A stretch of 64,000 nucleotides of DNA, from the NCBI GenBank assembly GCA_963773105.1, contig CAVZAA010000003.1, positions 1 to 64,000 of the forward strand, read 5' to 3'. This document shows, piece by piece, positions 1-7,952 of the stretch (the first letter of the stretch is position 1; each line of letters begins with the position of its first letter). The translations under genes and the position numbers were made by a program. Below the pieces are notes generated by a model that saw only the letters and a list, made by a program, of their open reading frames with translations, was not told the origin of the DNA and ran no database searches. The stretch comes from Trebonia sp963773105 (GTDB taxonomy: Bacteria > Actinomycetota > Actinomycetes > Streptosporangiales > Streptosporangiaceae).

Positions 1-12
1 TGCGGGAGAAGG

Positions 13-957
13 CTATGCGGCGCCTCCGGAGGCCCCGCTGGCCGCCAGCCGGTCGGGCTCGCCGATGGCGGCCTGGGCGGCTGTGCGAGCCGGGCGGGCG
101 ACGCTCGCCGCCAGCACCGAGCCGATCAGGATCAGCGGGAAGCCGATCCCCATTCCGACCGTGAACTGCTCGCCCAGCAGCAGCAGGCCCAGGGCGACCG
201 CGATGGCCGGGTTCACGTAGGTGATGACGGTCGCGCGGGCCGGGCCGATCTCGGCGATCAGCGCGAAGAAGACCACGAACGCCACCGCGGTGCAGACCAG
301 GCCGAGGACCGCGATGGAGGCGATGCCGGTGGGGGCGACGTGAGCGGGCCAGTGCGTGAGGCCATACGGCGCCCAGGCCACGGCCGACAGCAGCAGCGCC
401 GCGCACACCACCGGGAAGCGGGGCAGGTCCGACAGTTGCGTGGCCATGATGATCGGCGCGGTGGCGTAGCCGATGGCCGTCAGCCCGACCTCGACCAGGG
501 CCAGCGCGCTGAGGCCGCCGAGGTCGAGCCCGACCAGCACCCCGACGCCGACCAGGCCGAGCAGCAGCCCCGCCCAGCGGCGCGCGTGGACGTGATCGCC
601 GGTGCCGGTGAGGCGTCCGGCCAGCACCCCGACCAGCGGGACCGCCGCGATGAGGAGCCCAGTCAGCGAGCTCGACAGGTGCTGCTCGGCGTTGCCGAGC
701 AGCAGCCACGGAACCGCGATCTCGAGCACGGCGAACGCCACCAGCGGCTTCCATCGTCGCAGCACCGGGCCGAACCCTCCTGCCCGCAGCGCCATCGGCA
801 GCAGCACCAGGCCGCCGATCGCCGTGCGCAGGAACACCAGCGTGCCCGGTGACACGTCGCGCACCGCCACCCGGATCAGCAGGTAGGGGATGCCCCAGAT
901 GACGCACATGGCCGCGAACAGCACCCAACCACGACGGCTCACGTCGACGACTCCCAT
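13..957 (-). CDS. EamA/DMT-family membrane transporter
   Basis: Drug/metabolite-transporter superfamily permease of about 314 aa. Hydrophobic segments run through the whole protein in the two-times-five-helix pattern of EamA proteins, and the GxxxxRxxI-like loop 'SPGTLVFLRTAIGG' after the first helices is typical. The frame stays open upstream to 1146, but that extension is low-quality and overlaps the OsmC-like gene, so I place the start at the ATG at 957 ('MGVVDVSRRG'); a GTG at 942 is an alternative. The C-terminus 'ARPARTAAQAAIGEPDR' is a polar cytoplasmic tail. It is divergent from the OsmC-like gene. Substrate (metabolite or drug efflux) cannot be deduced. Confidence 0.85.
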   Translation of the reverse strand: MGVVDVSRRGWVLFAAMCVIWGIPYLLIRVAVRDVSPGTLVFLRTAIGGLVLLPMALRAGGFGPVLRRWKPLVAFAVLEIAVPWLLLGNAEQHLSSSLTGLLIAAVPLVGVLAGRLTGTGDHVHARRWAGLLLGLVGVGVLVGLDLGGLSALALVEVGLTAIGYATAPIIMATQLSDLPRFPVVCAALLLSAVAWAPYGLTHWPAHVAPTGIASIAVLGLVCTAVAFVVFFALIAEIGPARATVITYVNPAIAVALGLLLLGEQFTVGMGIGFPLILIGSVLAASVARPARTAAQAAIGEPDRLAASGASGGAA

Positions 958-1024
958 CCACGGCAGCGACCAATGACCGGAAACACATACGTAACAGCAG
1001 AAAACCGACCCGCATGCTTCCAGA

Positions 1025-1055
1025 AAATTGGCCTTAGTTCCACCCGAAATTGGCC
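1025..1055. promoter_or_regulatory. AAATTGGCC direct repeat spaced 22 bp
   Basis: AAATTGGCC occurs at 1025-1033 and again at 1047-1055, a 22-bp period (two helical turns), in the divergent gap between the transporter and the OsmC-like gene. The spacing would put both copies on one face of the DNA, as in operators bound by a dimer pair. Binding is inference only. Confidence 0.3.
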
Positions 1056-1096
1056 CTGATCTGCGCTGTTTAATGTCGTCTGGCATCGTGGGTGGC

Positions 1097-1525
1097 ATGA
1101 CGCCCGATAACAAGCGACGGCCCGTGACCATCGACCGGACGAGCAACGGCCACTACACCGTCAGCAACGAACGAGGGGGCCGCATCAGCGTCGGCAATGG
1201 CAGCGACGACTCCTTCACCCCGGTGGAGCTGCTCCTCACCGCCATCGGCGCCTGCACCGCCATCGACGTTGACATCCTGACCTCACGCCGCGCCGAGCCG
1301 GAGTCCTTCCAGGTCAACGTGGCCGGCACCAAGATCAAGGACGAGCAGCACGCCAACCGCCTGACCGACATCGCGGTCACCTTCAACCTCACCTTCCCCG
1401 CGGGCGAGGATGGCGACAAGGCCCGTGCGCTGCTCCCCGAGGCCCTGAAGATCTCCCACGAGCGCCTCTGCACGGTCAGCCGCACCGTCGAGCTCGGCAC
1501 CCCGATCGGATTTACGCTGGAGTAG
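1097..1525 (+). CDS. OsmC family protein
   Basis: OsmC/Ohr-superfamily protein of 142 aa, the normal size. The conserved pieces are 'FTPVELLLTAIGACTAIDV' on the central helix with a redox cysteine, and the second cysteine region 'LCTVSRTVELGTPI' near the C-terminus. OsmC/Ohr proteins reduce organic hydroperoxides using this cysteine pair. This branch (two cysteines, YhfA-like) is less well characterised than Ohr, so peroxide reduction is family-based. I chose the ATG at 1097 before 'TPDNKRRPVTI'; the frame is open further upstream, with an ATG-like start at 1073. It converges with the oxidoreductase gene at 1552. Confidence 0.85.
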   Translation: MTPDNKRRPVTIDRTSNGHYTVSNERGGRISVGNGSDDSFTPVELLLTAIGACTAIDVDILTSRRAEPESFQVNVAGTKIKDEQHANRLTDIAVTFNLTFPAGEDGDKARALLPEALKISHERLCTVSRTVELGTPIGFTLE

Positions 1526-1551
1526 CGCTAACCGGCGCTAACCCGCGCTGG

Positions 1552-2304
1552 CTAGGCGTCAAACATCGCGAAAAGGGTGTTGAGGCCCTCCGCCAGGAGC
1601 GGGTGCGCGAAGATCGCGTTCGCCATCGCCGTGTAATGGAGCTTGCCGAGCATGGCGACCTGGATGATGCTCATGATCTCGCCGCCTTCGGCGCCGAGGA
1701 CGGCGCAGCCGAGGATCTGCGCGCTGTCGGAGTCGACCACCGCCTTCATGAAGCCGCGCGTCTCCCCCGTCTCGATGGCCCGGATGACCGCCCCCATCGG
1801 CAGCTTCGCCACCCGAACCGCGCGTCCCTGCGCCCTCGCCTCGCGCTCGGTCAGGCCGGCCCGGCCAAGCTGCGGGTCCATGAACACCACCGGCGCGCTG
1901 ATCTGCCGCGTGCCGCCGTCGGTGAGGACGACCTCGACCGTCTTCGGCCCGGTGAAATGGGCCTCGCCCTGGATCAGGTCAAGCCCCTGCTGCGCCAGGC
2001 GGCTGGCGTAGTTCTCCCGCGCGCCGCCGACCATGGACCGCTTGCGCTCGCGGACGGCGGCCAGGTCGACCGAGACCGGACCGGTGCGCACGCCGTACTC
2101 CGTGCCGCGCCGAGCCTGGTAGGCGAGGCGCGCGCTGGCGACCATCGTCTTGGTCGGGGTGCACCCGGTGTTGACGCAGACCCCGCCGAGTGGGCCTCGC
2201 TCGACCAGCGCCACCCGCTGGCCCGCCTTCGCCAGCTCGACCGGGAGGAACCGGCCGCCCTGGCTGGTACCGATCACGATCGCGTCGTAGTTCTCATCGG
2301 CCAT
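1552..2304 (-). pseudogene. Flavin disulfide reductase (MerA/Lpd-like) with internal in-frame deletion
   Basis: Class I pyridine nucleotide-disulfide oxidoreductase lacking its middle. Residues 1-145 are a good N-terminal FAD domain: Rossmann motif near residue 9, and redox motif 'GGVCVNTGCTPTKT' near 40-53. The sequence then jumps at 'ISAPVVF' directly to 'MDPQLGRAGLTE', the first strand of the C-terminal dimerisation domain, which is complete and ends with the HP motif 'FAHPLLAEGLNTLF'. About 200 residues, the NAD(P)H domain and the second FAD motif, are missing, giving 250 aa instead of about 450. Reading frame is intact across the junction, and related proteins carry a similar VVF-like stretch at both breakpoints, so a short-homology deletion is plausible. 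A working NAD(P)H reductase is unlikely; an assembly collapse is possible. Confidence 0.8.
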
Positions 2305-2478
2305 TTCGTCTTCTCCCCTGTTCCCCGTGTGTCATCAGCTGTATTACCCCCCGGTGAGAGGAAGACCGCTGGCGCCGTGTTCGGTTCGAGGGCATGATCG
2401 TTGCGTGCGCGGGCAGGCTGCACTGAGCACCGGCCTGAGCGTCACCGCCGACCCTAGCCACGCGAGGAGACAGCCATC

Positions 2479-2796
2479 ATGTACCGACTCACCGTCTGCT
2501 ACGGCCAGCCAACCGACCCCGCCGCCTTCGACAGCTACTACGCGCAGGTCCACGTTCCGCTGGTGCGCCAGGTACCAGGGCTGGTCGGCTTCACCGGCAG
2601 CCGCTGCTCCGCCCTCGACCGGTCAGAACCCGCCTACTACTTCGTGGCGGCCCTCGAGTTCGCCACCCAGGCGGACTATCGGACCGGCCTTGGCTCAGCC
2701 GAGATGGGCAAGGCCAGCGCGGATGTTGCCAACTTCGCCACCGGCGGCGTCACCATGTTCACGCAGCAACTCGACGACCTGCTGGCGGCCGGGTAG
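2479..2796 (+). CDS. EthD family protein
   Basis: Small ferredoxin-like alpha/beta-barrel protein of 105 aa. The EthD signature is present: 'YRLTVCYGQPTDPAAFDSYY' at the N-terminus, then 'HVPLVRQVPGLVGFTGSR', and 'YYFVAALEFATQADYR'. Members occur in ether-degradation and polyketide-cyclisation clusters, but most are of unknown role. GAGGAG lies 9 nt before the ATG at 2479, which fixes the start. Stand-alone gene; no catabolic cluster is visible around it. Confidence 0.85.
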   Translation: MYRLTVCYGQPTDPAAFDSYYAQVHVPLVRQVPGLVGFTGSRCSALDRSEPAYYFVAALEFATQADYRTGLGSAEMGKASADVANFATGGVTMFTQQLDDLLAAG

Positions 2797-2815
2797 CAGC
2801 CGAGTAGCAAAGGTC

Positions 2816-2848
2816 AAAATCAGGATTTTCCCGAACGGTCGCGTGGTG
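2816..2848. repeat. Partial copy of the GTTCGG/CCGAACGG intergenic palindrome
   Basis: GTCAAAATCAGGATTTTCCCGAACGGTCGCGTGG resembles the right half of the palindromic element seen complete at 16230-16276 and 25211-25246. Its CCGAACGGTC arm supplies the last codons (RDRSGKS) and stop of the DUF998 gene. It sits between two convergent genes, a terminator-like position. Confidence 0.5.
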
Positions 2849-3569
2849 CCAGTGGCGCCGCCGTCTTTGCGCTGGCAAGTGGTCGGCCATTGGGGTGAAC
2901 TACCGCAATCTTCCCCTGCGGCCTTCTCTGCAGTGCCCGGGCCACGACGAGGGGCCAGGCCATCTGGACCCCGGTGACCAGCCTCTCGGCGAGTCCCAAG
3001 ACGGTGCCGTGCTGGGTCTCCGCGACGAGCCAGACCAGCAGGATGAGGAAGATGGCGGTGACGACCGCGGCGCCGCGCACCTGCAGGATCAGCGGCGGCG
3101 AGGGATCCCGGCTGACGGTGAAGGCCGGCCACACCGTGATCGCGACCGCGCCGAGAGAGGTCCAGACCATGTGCTGCGGAGTGGAGCCGTGCACGGGTTG
3201 TGGCGAGTCCGCGATGCCGATGCTGGACAGGCCCGCCATCACCAGCACGATCCTGGCCGACAGGCGCAACCCCGGCAGGCCCGCGGCGGTAACGAAGTAG
3301 CACACTCCCACCAGAAACAAGGCGCTCGTCACGATCCAGCGGTCGGTCGCGCCGAGGGCGGCCAGCCCGCTGATCGAGCTGCTGAGCGAACTGTAGGCGG
3401 GCGGCTGGAGCGCCTCCGCGACCAGCCAGGCGGCGATCATCACCAGCGGCGCCAGGGCGGTCGAGACGGCGGCCCACCGCGCGGCCGGCACGGCCGAGCC
3501 GGCCGACCGAAGCCGCGGTGCGATCGGCAGGCTTGCGAGCAGGCCGCGCGAGGCCGATTGAGCAACCAA
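2820..3569 (-). CDS. DUF998 family membrane protein
   Basis: Six-helix membrane protein matching DUF998: 'SSISGLAALGATDRWIVTSALFLVGVCYFVTA' is the family's N-terminal block, followed by helices around 'ARIVLVMAGLSSIG', 'AVAITVWPAF' and 'FLILLVWLVAE'. Function of the family is unknown. No good ATG lies near the start of homology; a TTG at 3569 preceded by a perfect GAGGAGG 4 nt upstream (3574-3580) is my choice, giving 249 aa. The frame is open to 3650 but would overlap the divergent gene. The final codons lie inside a dispersed repeat, so the C-terminus may have been altered by it. Confidence 0.75.
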   Translation of the reverse strand: MVAQSASRGLLASLPIAPRLRSAGSAVPAARWAAVSTALAPLVMIAAWLVAEALQPPAYSSLSSSISGLAALGATDRWIVTSALFLVGVCYFVTAAGLPGLRLSARIVLVMAGLSSIGIADSPQPVHGSTPQHMVWTSLGAVAITVWPAFTVSRDPSPPLILQVRGAAVVTAIFLILLVWLVAETQHGTVLGLAERLVTGVQMAWPLVVARALQRRPQGKIAVVHPNGRPLASAKTAAPLAPRDRSGKS

Positions 3570-3648
3570 CGTTCCTCCTCGGATCGAACTCCCTACACCC
3601 TTAGCATTGGCAACAGGAGTGCTCGCAAACACCAGAGGAGAACGTTGC

Positions 3649-4113
3649 ATGGCGCGACAGCGCTCCGCCCGGACGTATCACGACGACTCACCGTGGCCCC
3701 ACGTCGAGCTCGGGCCGCAGGATGACCGCGGCTACCTGGAGCAGCTCATCAAGGCAATCTTCCAGGCCGGTCTGAACTGGGCGACGATCCAATCGCGGTG
3801 GTCGGCCTTCGGTGCGGTCTTCCATGACTTTGACCCCGCCCAGGTTTCCGCCATGACCGAACAGGACATCGATCGAGCTGCCCGCGACCCGCGGATCATC
3901 CGCAACCACCGCAAGATCGGCGACGCGGTCGAGTGCGCGGCGATCGTGAACCAACTCAGCACGCAGTACGGGTCGTTCGACGCCTACCTGCGGTCGTTCG
4001 GGTCGCCCGACGAGGAGATCGACGATCTACGGCGTCGCTTCCCCGGCATCGGCGACTTCTCGGCTTGGTGGTTCATGCAGTCGGTCGGGCTACCGGTCCT
4101 GCCGGCCGGCTGA
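3649..4113 (+). CDS. DNA-3-methyladenine glycosylase I-like protein
   Basis: Helix-hairpin-helix glycosylase of the Tag family, 154 aa versus roughly 190 normally. 'YHDDSPWPHVELGPQDDRGYLEQL' corresponds to the Tag N-terminal 'YHDxEWG' block, 'AGLNWATIQSRWSAF' to 'AGLSWxTILxKR', and 'RIIRNHRKIGDAVECA' to the helix before the HhH. The C-terminus after 'FMQSVGLP' is short and lacks the usual terminal zinc-binding histidine/cysteine segment, so activity on 3-methyladenine is uncertain. GAGGAG at 3635-3640 fixes the start at 3649. Stand-alone gene. Confidence 0.75.
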   Translation: MARQRSARTYHDDSPWPHVELGPQDDRGYLEQLIKAIFQAGLNWATIQSRWSAFGAVFHDFDPAQVSAMTEQDIDRAARDPRIIRNHRKIGDAVECAAIVNQLSTQYGSFDAYLRSFGSPDEEIDDLRRRFPGIGDFSAWWFMQSVGLPVLPAG

Positions 4114-4125
4114 GCTGGGCCGGCC
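4104..4125 (+). terminator. GC-rich hairpin at the end of the Tag-like gene
   Basis: Perfect 7-bp arms GGCCGGC (4104-4110) and GCCGGCC (4119-4125) with an 8-nt loop containing the stop codon. There is no T tract, as is common for actinobacterial hairpin terminators. Confidence 0.4.
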
Positions 4126-4137
4126 GCGCGCATCTAT

Positions 4138-4256
4138 CTATCACTTCTGACCACACGATTCATCTTTCTATCAGTTTTGACCACAAAAATCGGACAATTC
4201 AGGCGCTAAAGCGGTCAGAACCGATAGGAAGGCGAAAAAGTGGTCAGAACCGATAG
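4138..4256. repeat. Four-copy inverted/direct repeat cluster (CTATC...TGACCAC)
   Basis: Two direct copies of CTATCAcTTcTGACCAC-like sequence (4138-4154 and 4168-4184) are followed by two identical copies of GGTCAGAACCGATAG (4213-4227 and 4242-4256) in the opposite orientation. The pairs can fold into alternative long hairpins. The segment lies between the convergent ends of the Tag-like and sigma genes and holds no gene. It could be a bidirectional terminator or a small palindromic element. Confidence 0.6.
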
Positions 4257-4339
4257 GAAGCTGACCGAGTTTGGACCGCGCACGGAAAAACGGGTTCTTC
4301 GTGTTCCGTGATAGAAAGCCCGATTTTGATCCATTTGCG

Positions 4340-4975
4340 TCAGCCGCCCGCCGTGGCCAGCGCGTCGTCGCCGATCGCGGCCCGGACCTGCAGCCGCGCC
4401 TGGTGCAGGCGGCTCTTGAAGGCGGCCTGGCTGACACCGGAGATCTCGGCCGCCTCCTGGGTGGAGAAGCCCTCGACATCGCGCAGCACGATCGCGGTCC
4501 GCAGCGGCGGCGGCAGCCGGTCGAGGGCGCGGGCGAGGGCCAGCCGCAGCTCGCTGTTCTCGGCCTGCCTGGACGGGTCAGCCGCGGGCGAAGTCGGCAG
4601 CTGCAGCTCTTCTGGCCCGATCGGCACGTCCCGCGGCCTGCGGGCCCGCTTCGCCAGCGCGCGGTTGGCCTCGTTGACCGCGATCCGGTACAGCCAGGTG
4701 AAGTAGTTGGACCGGCCCTGAAACCGGGTGATGCCCTGCCAGGCGCGGAGCATGACTTCCTGGGCGACGTCCCCCGCCTCGTCGGGGTCCCCGAGCAGGC
4801 GCAGCAACAGCATGAACAGGCGATCGGCGTACGCGCCGGACAGCTGCTCGAACGCGTCGATGTCCCCGGCCTGTGCCCGGGCCAGCAGAATCGCCTCGGT
4901 CGGGGCGGGCCCGGTCGCCGCCGCCTCGGCCGCCGCGGGCGCCGGGGCGCGCCTGGGTCGCAGCGGCGGCATCAC
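4340..4975 (-). CDS. ECF (sigma-70 family) RNA polymerase sigma factor
   Basis: Extracytoplasmic-function sigma factor of 211 aa that directs RNA polymerase to a stress regulon. Region 2 is 'FEQLSGAYADRLFMLLLRLLGDPDEAGDVAQEVMLRAW' with the core-binding and -10 segment 'FTWLYRIAVNEANRALAKRARR'. Region 4 is 'LDRLPPPLRTAIVLRDVEGFSTQEAAEISGVSQAAFKSRLHQAR'. A 25-residue Ala/Pro-rich N-terminal tail precedes region 2. The GTG at 4975 overlaps the stop of the anti-sigma gene; an ATG at 4972 follows immediately, and either may be used. Translational coupling to the anti-sigma keeps the pair stoichiometric. Confidence 0.92.
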   Translation of the reverse strand: MMPPLRPRRAPAPAAAEAAATGPAPTEAILLARAQAGDIDAFEQLSGAYADRLFMLLLRLLGDPDEAGDVAQEVMLRAWQGITRFQGRSNYFTWLYRIAVNEANRALAKRARRPRDVPIGPEELQLPTSPAADPSRQAENSELRLALARALDRLPPPLRTAIVLRDVEGFSTQEAAEISGVSQAAFKSRLHQARLQVRAAIGDDALATAGG

Positions 4976-5238
4976 GCGTGCTGGGGCGCGGCCGGGCCGC
5001 CGGCCTCGGCCGGACGGATCCGGTCAAAGATCGTGGCGGGCGCGCGAACGCCCGCCAGCCCGTCGAGTCCCTGGACCGTGTACACCAAAGCGCGCATCGC
5101 GCGGATGCCGCGCCCGCAGTCAACGCAGTCCCGAGCGTGACGATCCAGGCGGCGGCGGGCACGAGCGCTCAGATCGCCCTCGACGTAGTGCGACAGATGA
5201 CGCTGCGACCACTGGTGGTCATCGGTGAAACTCATCAC
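4972..5238 (-). CDS. Zinc-finger (zf-HC2) anti-sigma factor
   Basis: Soluble anti-sigma of 88 aa. It has the ZAS motif H34-x3-C38-x2-C41 ('HARDCVDCGRG') after an N-terminal helix, with no membrane segment, so it probably senses a cytoplasmic or redox signal. Unusually it precedes the sigma gene, which overlaps its stop codon. The neighbouring methionine sulfoxide reductase gene suggests an oxidative-stress output, although that link is contextual. Confidence 0.85.
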   Translation of the reverse strand: MMSFTDDHQWSQRHLSHYVEGDLSARARRRLDRHARDCVDCGRGIRAMRALVYTVQGLDGLAGVRAPATIFDRIRPAEAGGPAAPQHA

Positions 5239-5360
5239 GTCTCCCGTCGCGGGCTAGGGCCGGCGCTGCTTTAGTCACAGTAGCGGGCCAGCCCCGACGC
5301 GCGGACCGGCCGCCGCGGTCACCCGCGGGACGGGCCGGACTGCGCGCCGCCGTCCTGCTG

Positions 5361-5792
5361 TTACTTCGCTGCCGCGGGCTCGAAGGCCAGCGAGCAGGAG
5401 TTGATGCAGTACCGGTCGCCGGTCGGGGTCGGCCCGTCGTTGAAGACGTGGCCGAGGTGACCGCCACAGCGGCGGCAGACGACCTCGGTGCGCCGCATGA
5501 ACAGGCTGTTATCCGGCCGCAGCTCGACCGCCTCGGCGACGGCGGGCTCGGAGAAGCTCGGCCACCCGGTACCGGAGTCGAACTTGGCGTCCGAGCGGAA
5601 CAGCTCGCTGCCGCAGCCTGCGCACCGGTAGAAGCCGTCCTCGTGGTTGTGGACGTACTCACCGGCAAACGGCCGCTCGGTGTGGGCCTCGCGCAGCACG
5701 CTGTACTGCAGCGGGCTCAGCTCCTGACGCCACTGCTCGGCCGGCTTGCTGACCTCGCGGGCGACGGGCTCGGTGGTGTGGGCCTTGCGCAT
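5361..5792 (-). CDS. msrB: Peptide-methionine (R)-S-oxide reductase MsrB
   Basis: Repairs methionine-R-sulfoxide in proteins, using thioredoxin. All motifs are present in 143 aa: zinc cysteines C57/C60 and C106/C109, the substrate loop 'GTGWPSF', and the catalytic C129 in 'RYCINSCSLAF'. C132 is an additional nearby cysteine at the position that is usually alanine. A GAGG lies 9 nt before the ATG at 5792. It lies 122 bp downstream of the anti-sigma start on the same strand but upstream in transcription order (msrB, then anti-sigma, then sigma), so the three could be co-transcribed. Confidence 0.95.
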   Translation of the reverse strand: MRKAHTTEPVAREVSKPAEQWRQELSPLQYSVLREAHTERPFAGEYVHNHEDGFYRCAGCGSELFRSDAKFDSGTGWPSFSEPAVAEAVELRPDNSLFMRRTEVVCRRCGGHLGHVFNDGPTPTGDRYCINSCSLAFEPAAAK

Positions 5793-6218
5793 CTCATGGT
5801 TCCTCTCTATCGACCATCACGCGGTTAGACCCACGTCACCGCGAAACGATTTTTCTCGCCGACGCGACGCCGCGTCACGACGGCGTTGCCGGGCGCATGC
5901 CCCGACGCATGCGGGTGCGCGCCGGATGACGCCCACTCCCCCACCCGTAACAATGAAACACCCTGAAAGCAATCGAGATGCCCTGCACCAGCAGCGCCTT
6001 GATTCTCATTGATTCATCGCAAAAAAAGCGACAATTTCCACTAATAGGTCTATCTCACCGTAAACCGCCAGGCCTCTGTAAGTACGTGGCGGACCGGTGC
6101 GCAATCGCGCGATTAGATTTCATACCACGGGACTTTTGCACCCTATAGGGCGTGTGTTACGGTACCCCGCAATCCTGGAATTTCTTATTTTGTCTCATCG
6201 CGGGCGCAGCCAGGCCTG
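5793..6218. promoter_or_regulatory. Divergent upstream region before the NTPase island, with a candidate promoter
   Basis: This 426-bp gap is visibly richer in A/T than its flanks. The best promoter candidate on the plus strand is TTGCAC (6136-6141), 16 nt, TACGGT (6158-6163), which fits the actinobacterial -35/-10 pattern TTGACA/TANNNT and would start transcription near 6170, about 50 nt before the first GTPase. No ORF or RNA gene is evident. The msrB promoter must lie in the left part. Confidence 0.5.
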
Positions 6219-7952
6219 GTGGCTGTGAATGGGGAGAAATTGGAAACTGGGGCCACCGGGGCTACTGGGACGCGCCTGGCCGACTGTGATCGGCGGCTGG
6301 CCGGTGCCATTGACGCGCCGCCGGGATTGCGTGAGGCCGTACGGGCCGCCGCCGGGCGGTTGCGCGAGCCCATGCGGGTCGCCGTGGTCGCCCAGATAAA
6401 GCGCGGAAAATCAACGCTCGTCAACGCCATGCTGCGCCAGGACGTGGCGCCGACCGCGCAGCTTGAGGCCACCTTTACCGTCAGCGAGTTCTACGCCGCG
6501 GCGGAGCCCGTGGTGACCGTGCATTTCAATGACGGTGCCGCCGCGCTCCCGGTGGCCGAGAAGGATTTCCGGTCGTACACGGTCAACGATCCAAAGCAGG
6601 TGGCCCTGCTCCGCCGAATCCGCAAGGTTGAGTACGGAATATCGAATTCACTGCTTGAGCGCTTCCGACTGCTTGACACACCCGGGCTCGGCAGCATCTA
6701 CCAGGCCGACTCGCAGCACACGCTTCGCACGCTCGGCGTCGAGGGATTTCTTGACCCCGAGGAACAGGCCCTGCTGGAACGGGCGCTCGGCCAGGTCGGC
6801 CGGACCGCCTCCGACCTGCACGACGACACCGTCCAGGCGATCGACGGCGCCGATGCAATCCTGTACCTGTTCGATCGCGGGCTCAACCAGCGGGACGCCT
6901 CGGTGGTGGCGCGCTTCCTCGGTCCGCTCGGCCCGTCGCTGAGCGCGCTGAAGGTGATCGGCGTGCTCAGCCGCTGCGATCAGTCGTACTGGCCGGGAAA
7001 CGAGGCCTCCGGGGCCGAGCTGCTCACCACCGACCCGCTCGAGGAGGGCCGCGAGATCGCGGCCCGCCGCATGGCCCAGCCTGAGCTGCGGCGGATGTTC
7101 TTCCGCATCCTCCCGGTGGCCGCCATTGTCAGCGCGGGCGCGCTGACGCTGGACGAAGAGCGGCTGAGCTGGCTGGACGAACTGGGCGGGGTGGAACCGC
7201 AGGTGCTCGCGGTAGCGCTCAGCGACGCCAACTGGTTCGCGAAGGCGCCCCGGGTCAGCGGCATCGGACTGCCCCAGACGGCCCGGGCGGCGCTGATCGC
7301 CTCGCTCGGCGGGTGGGGCACCCTCAAGGCCGCCCTCTACCGCCGGGACGGAGTGTCGGCGGCGGAGCTGCGCGAGCGGCTTGACTCCGACAGCGGGGTC
7401 GCGGTCGTCCGGCAGACGCTGGTGGAGCACTTCGGCAACCGGGCGGCGGCACTCAAACTGGATCAGGCGCTGCGCGAGATCTCTAAGCGGATCACCGCTA
7501 TTCGGATGGCGGCGCTGCGGGCGAAGTCGTCGGTCGCCCCGGTGGTCGACGACGTCGCCGCGATCCTCGAGCAGATCAGGCTGTCGGACGCCGAGCTTCC
7601 CGAGATCACCGTCCTCGAGAACTACTATCAGGATCGCCTGGACCTCGGCGAGCGCGACGTCAGGGAGATCCTGCGGGTGACCGGGGAATACGGGCGCTCG
7701 GTGACCGCTCGGCTGGGCGAACTGGACGGCACCCCCCTGCCCGCGCTGGTCAAGCTGGCCGACGACCGGGCCGGCAGCTGGGCCAACCGGGCCGAGGCAT
7801 TTGGCCTGGACGGGGCGACGGCGGCGGCGGCGCAGCAGATCTCGGTCAGCTACGGCCTGCTCTCGCGGCGCATCCAGACGGCGCAGCGGCTGCTGGCGGG
7901 GGACGAGCCAACCGACGATGGGACGGAATCGTGGACCTCTTCGGCGTCGTGA
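6219..7952 (+). CDS. Dynamin-like GTPase (first of a pair)
   Basis: Bacterial dynamin-family large GTPase, 577 aa. G1 is AQIKRGKST (58-66), the G2 threonine lies in 'EATFTVSEF', G3 is DTPG (153-156), and G4 is the degenerate 'SRCD' (251-254). After about residue 380 the protein is all helical, consistent with a dynamin stalk. Unlike its partner at 8496 it has no hydrophobic membrane hairpin, so the two may work as a soluble/membrane heteromer as in other paired bacterial dynamins. Start is uncertain: GTG at 6219 or 6225, or TTG at 6240 with GGGGAG just upstream. It overlaps the GrpE-like gene by 22 nt. Confidence 0.85.
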   Translation: MAVNGEKLETGATGATGTRLADCDRRLAGAIDAPPGLREAVRAAAGRLREPMRVAVVAQIKRGKSTLVNAMLRQDVAPTAQLEATFTVSEFYAAAEPVVTVHFNDGAAALPVAEKDFRSYTVNDPKQVALLRRIRKVEYGISNSLLERFRLLDTPGLGSIYQADSQHTLRTLGVEGFLDPEEQALLERALGQVGRTASDLHDDTVQAIDGADAILYLFDRGLNQRDASVVARFLGPLGPSLSALKVIGVLSRCDQSYWPGNEASGAELLTTDPLEEGREIAARRMAQPELRRMFFRILPVAAIVSAGALTLDEERLSWLDELGGVEPQVLAVALSDANWFAKAPRVSGIGLPQTARAALIASLGGWGTLKAALYRRDGVSAAELRERLDSDSGVAVVRQTLVEHFGNRAAALKLDQALREISKRITAIRMAALRAKSSVAPVVDDVAAILEQIRLSDAELPEITVLENYYQDRLDLGERDVREILRVTGEYGRSVTARLGELDGTPLPALVKLADDRAGSWANRAEAFGLDGATAAAAQQISVSYGLLSRRIQTAQRLLAGDEPTDDGTESWTSSAS

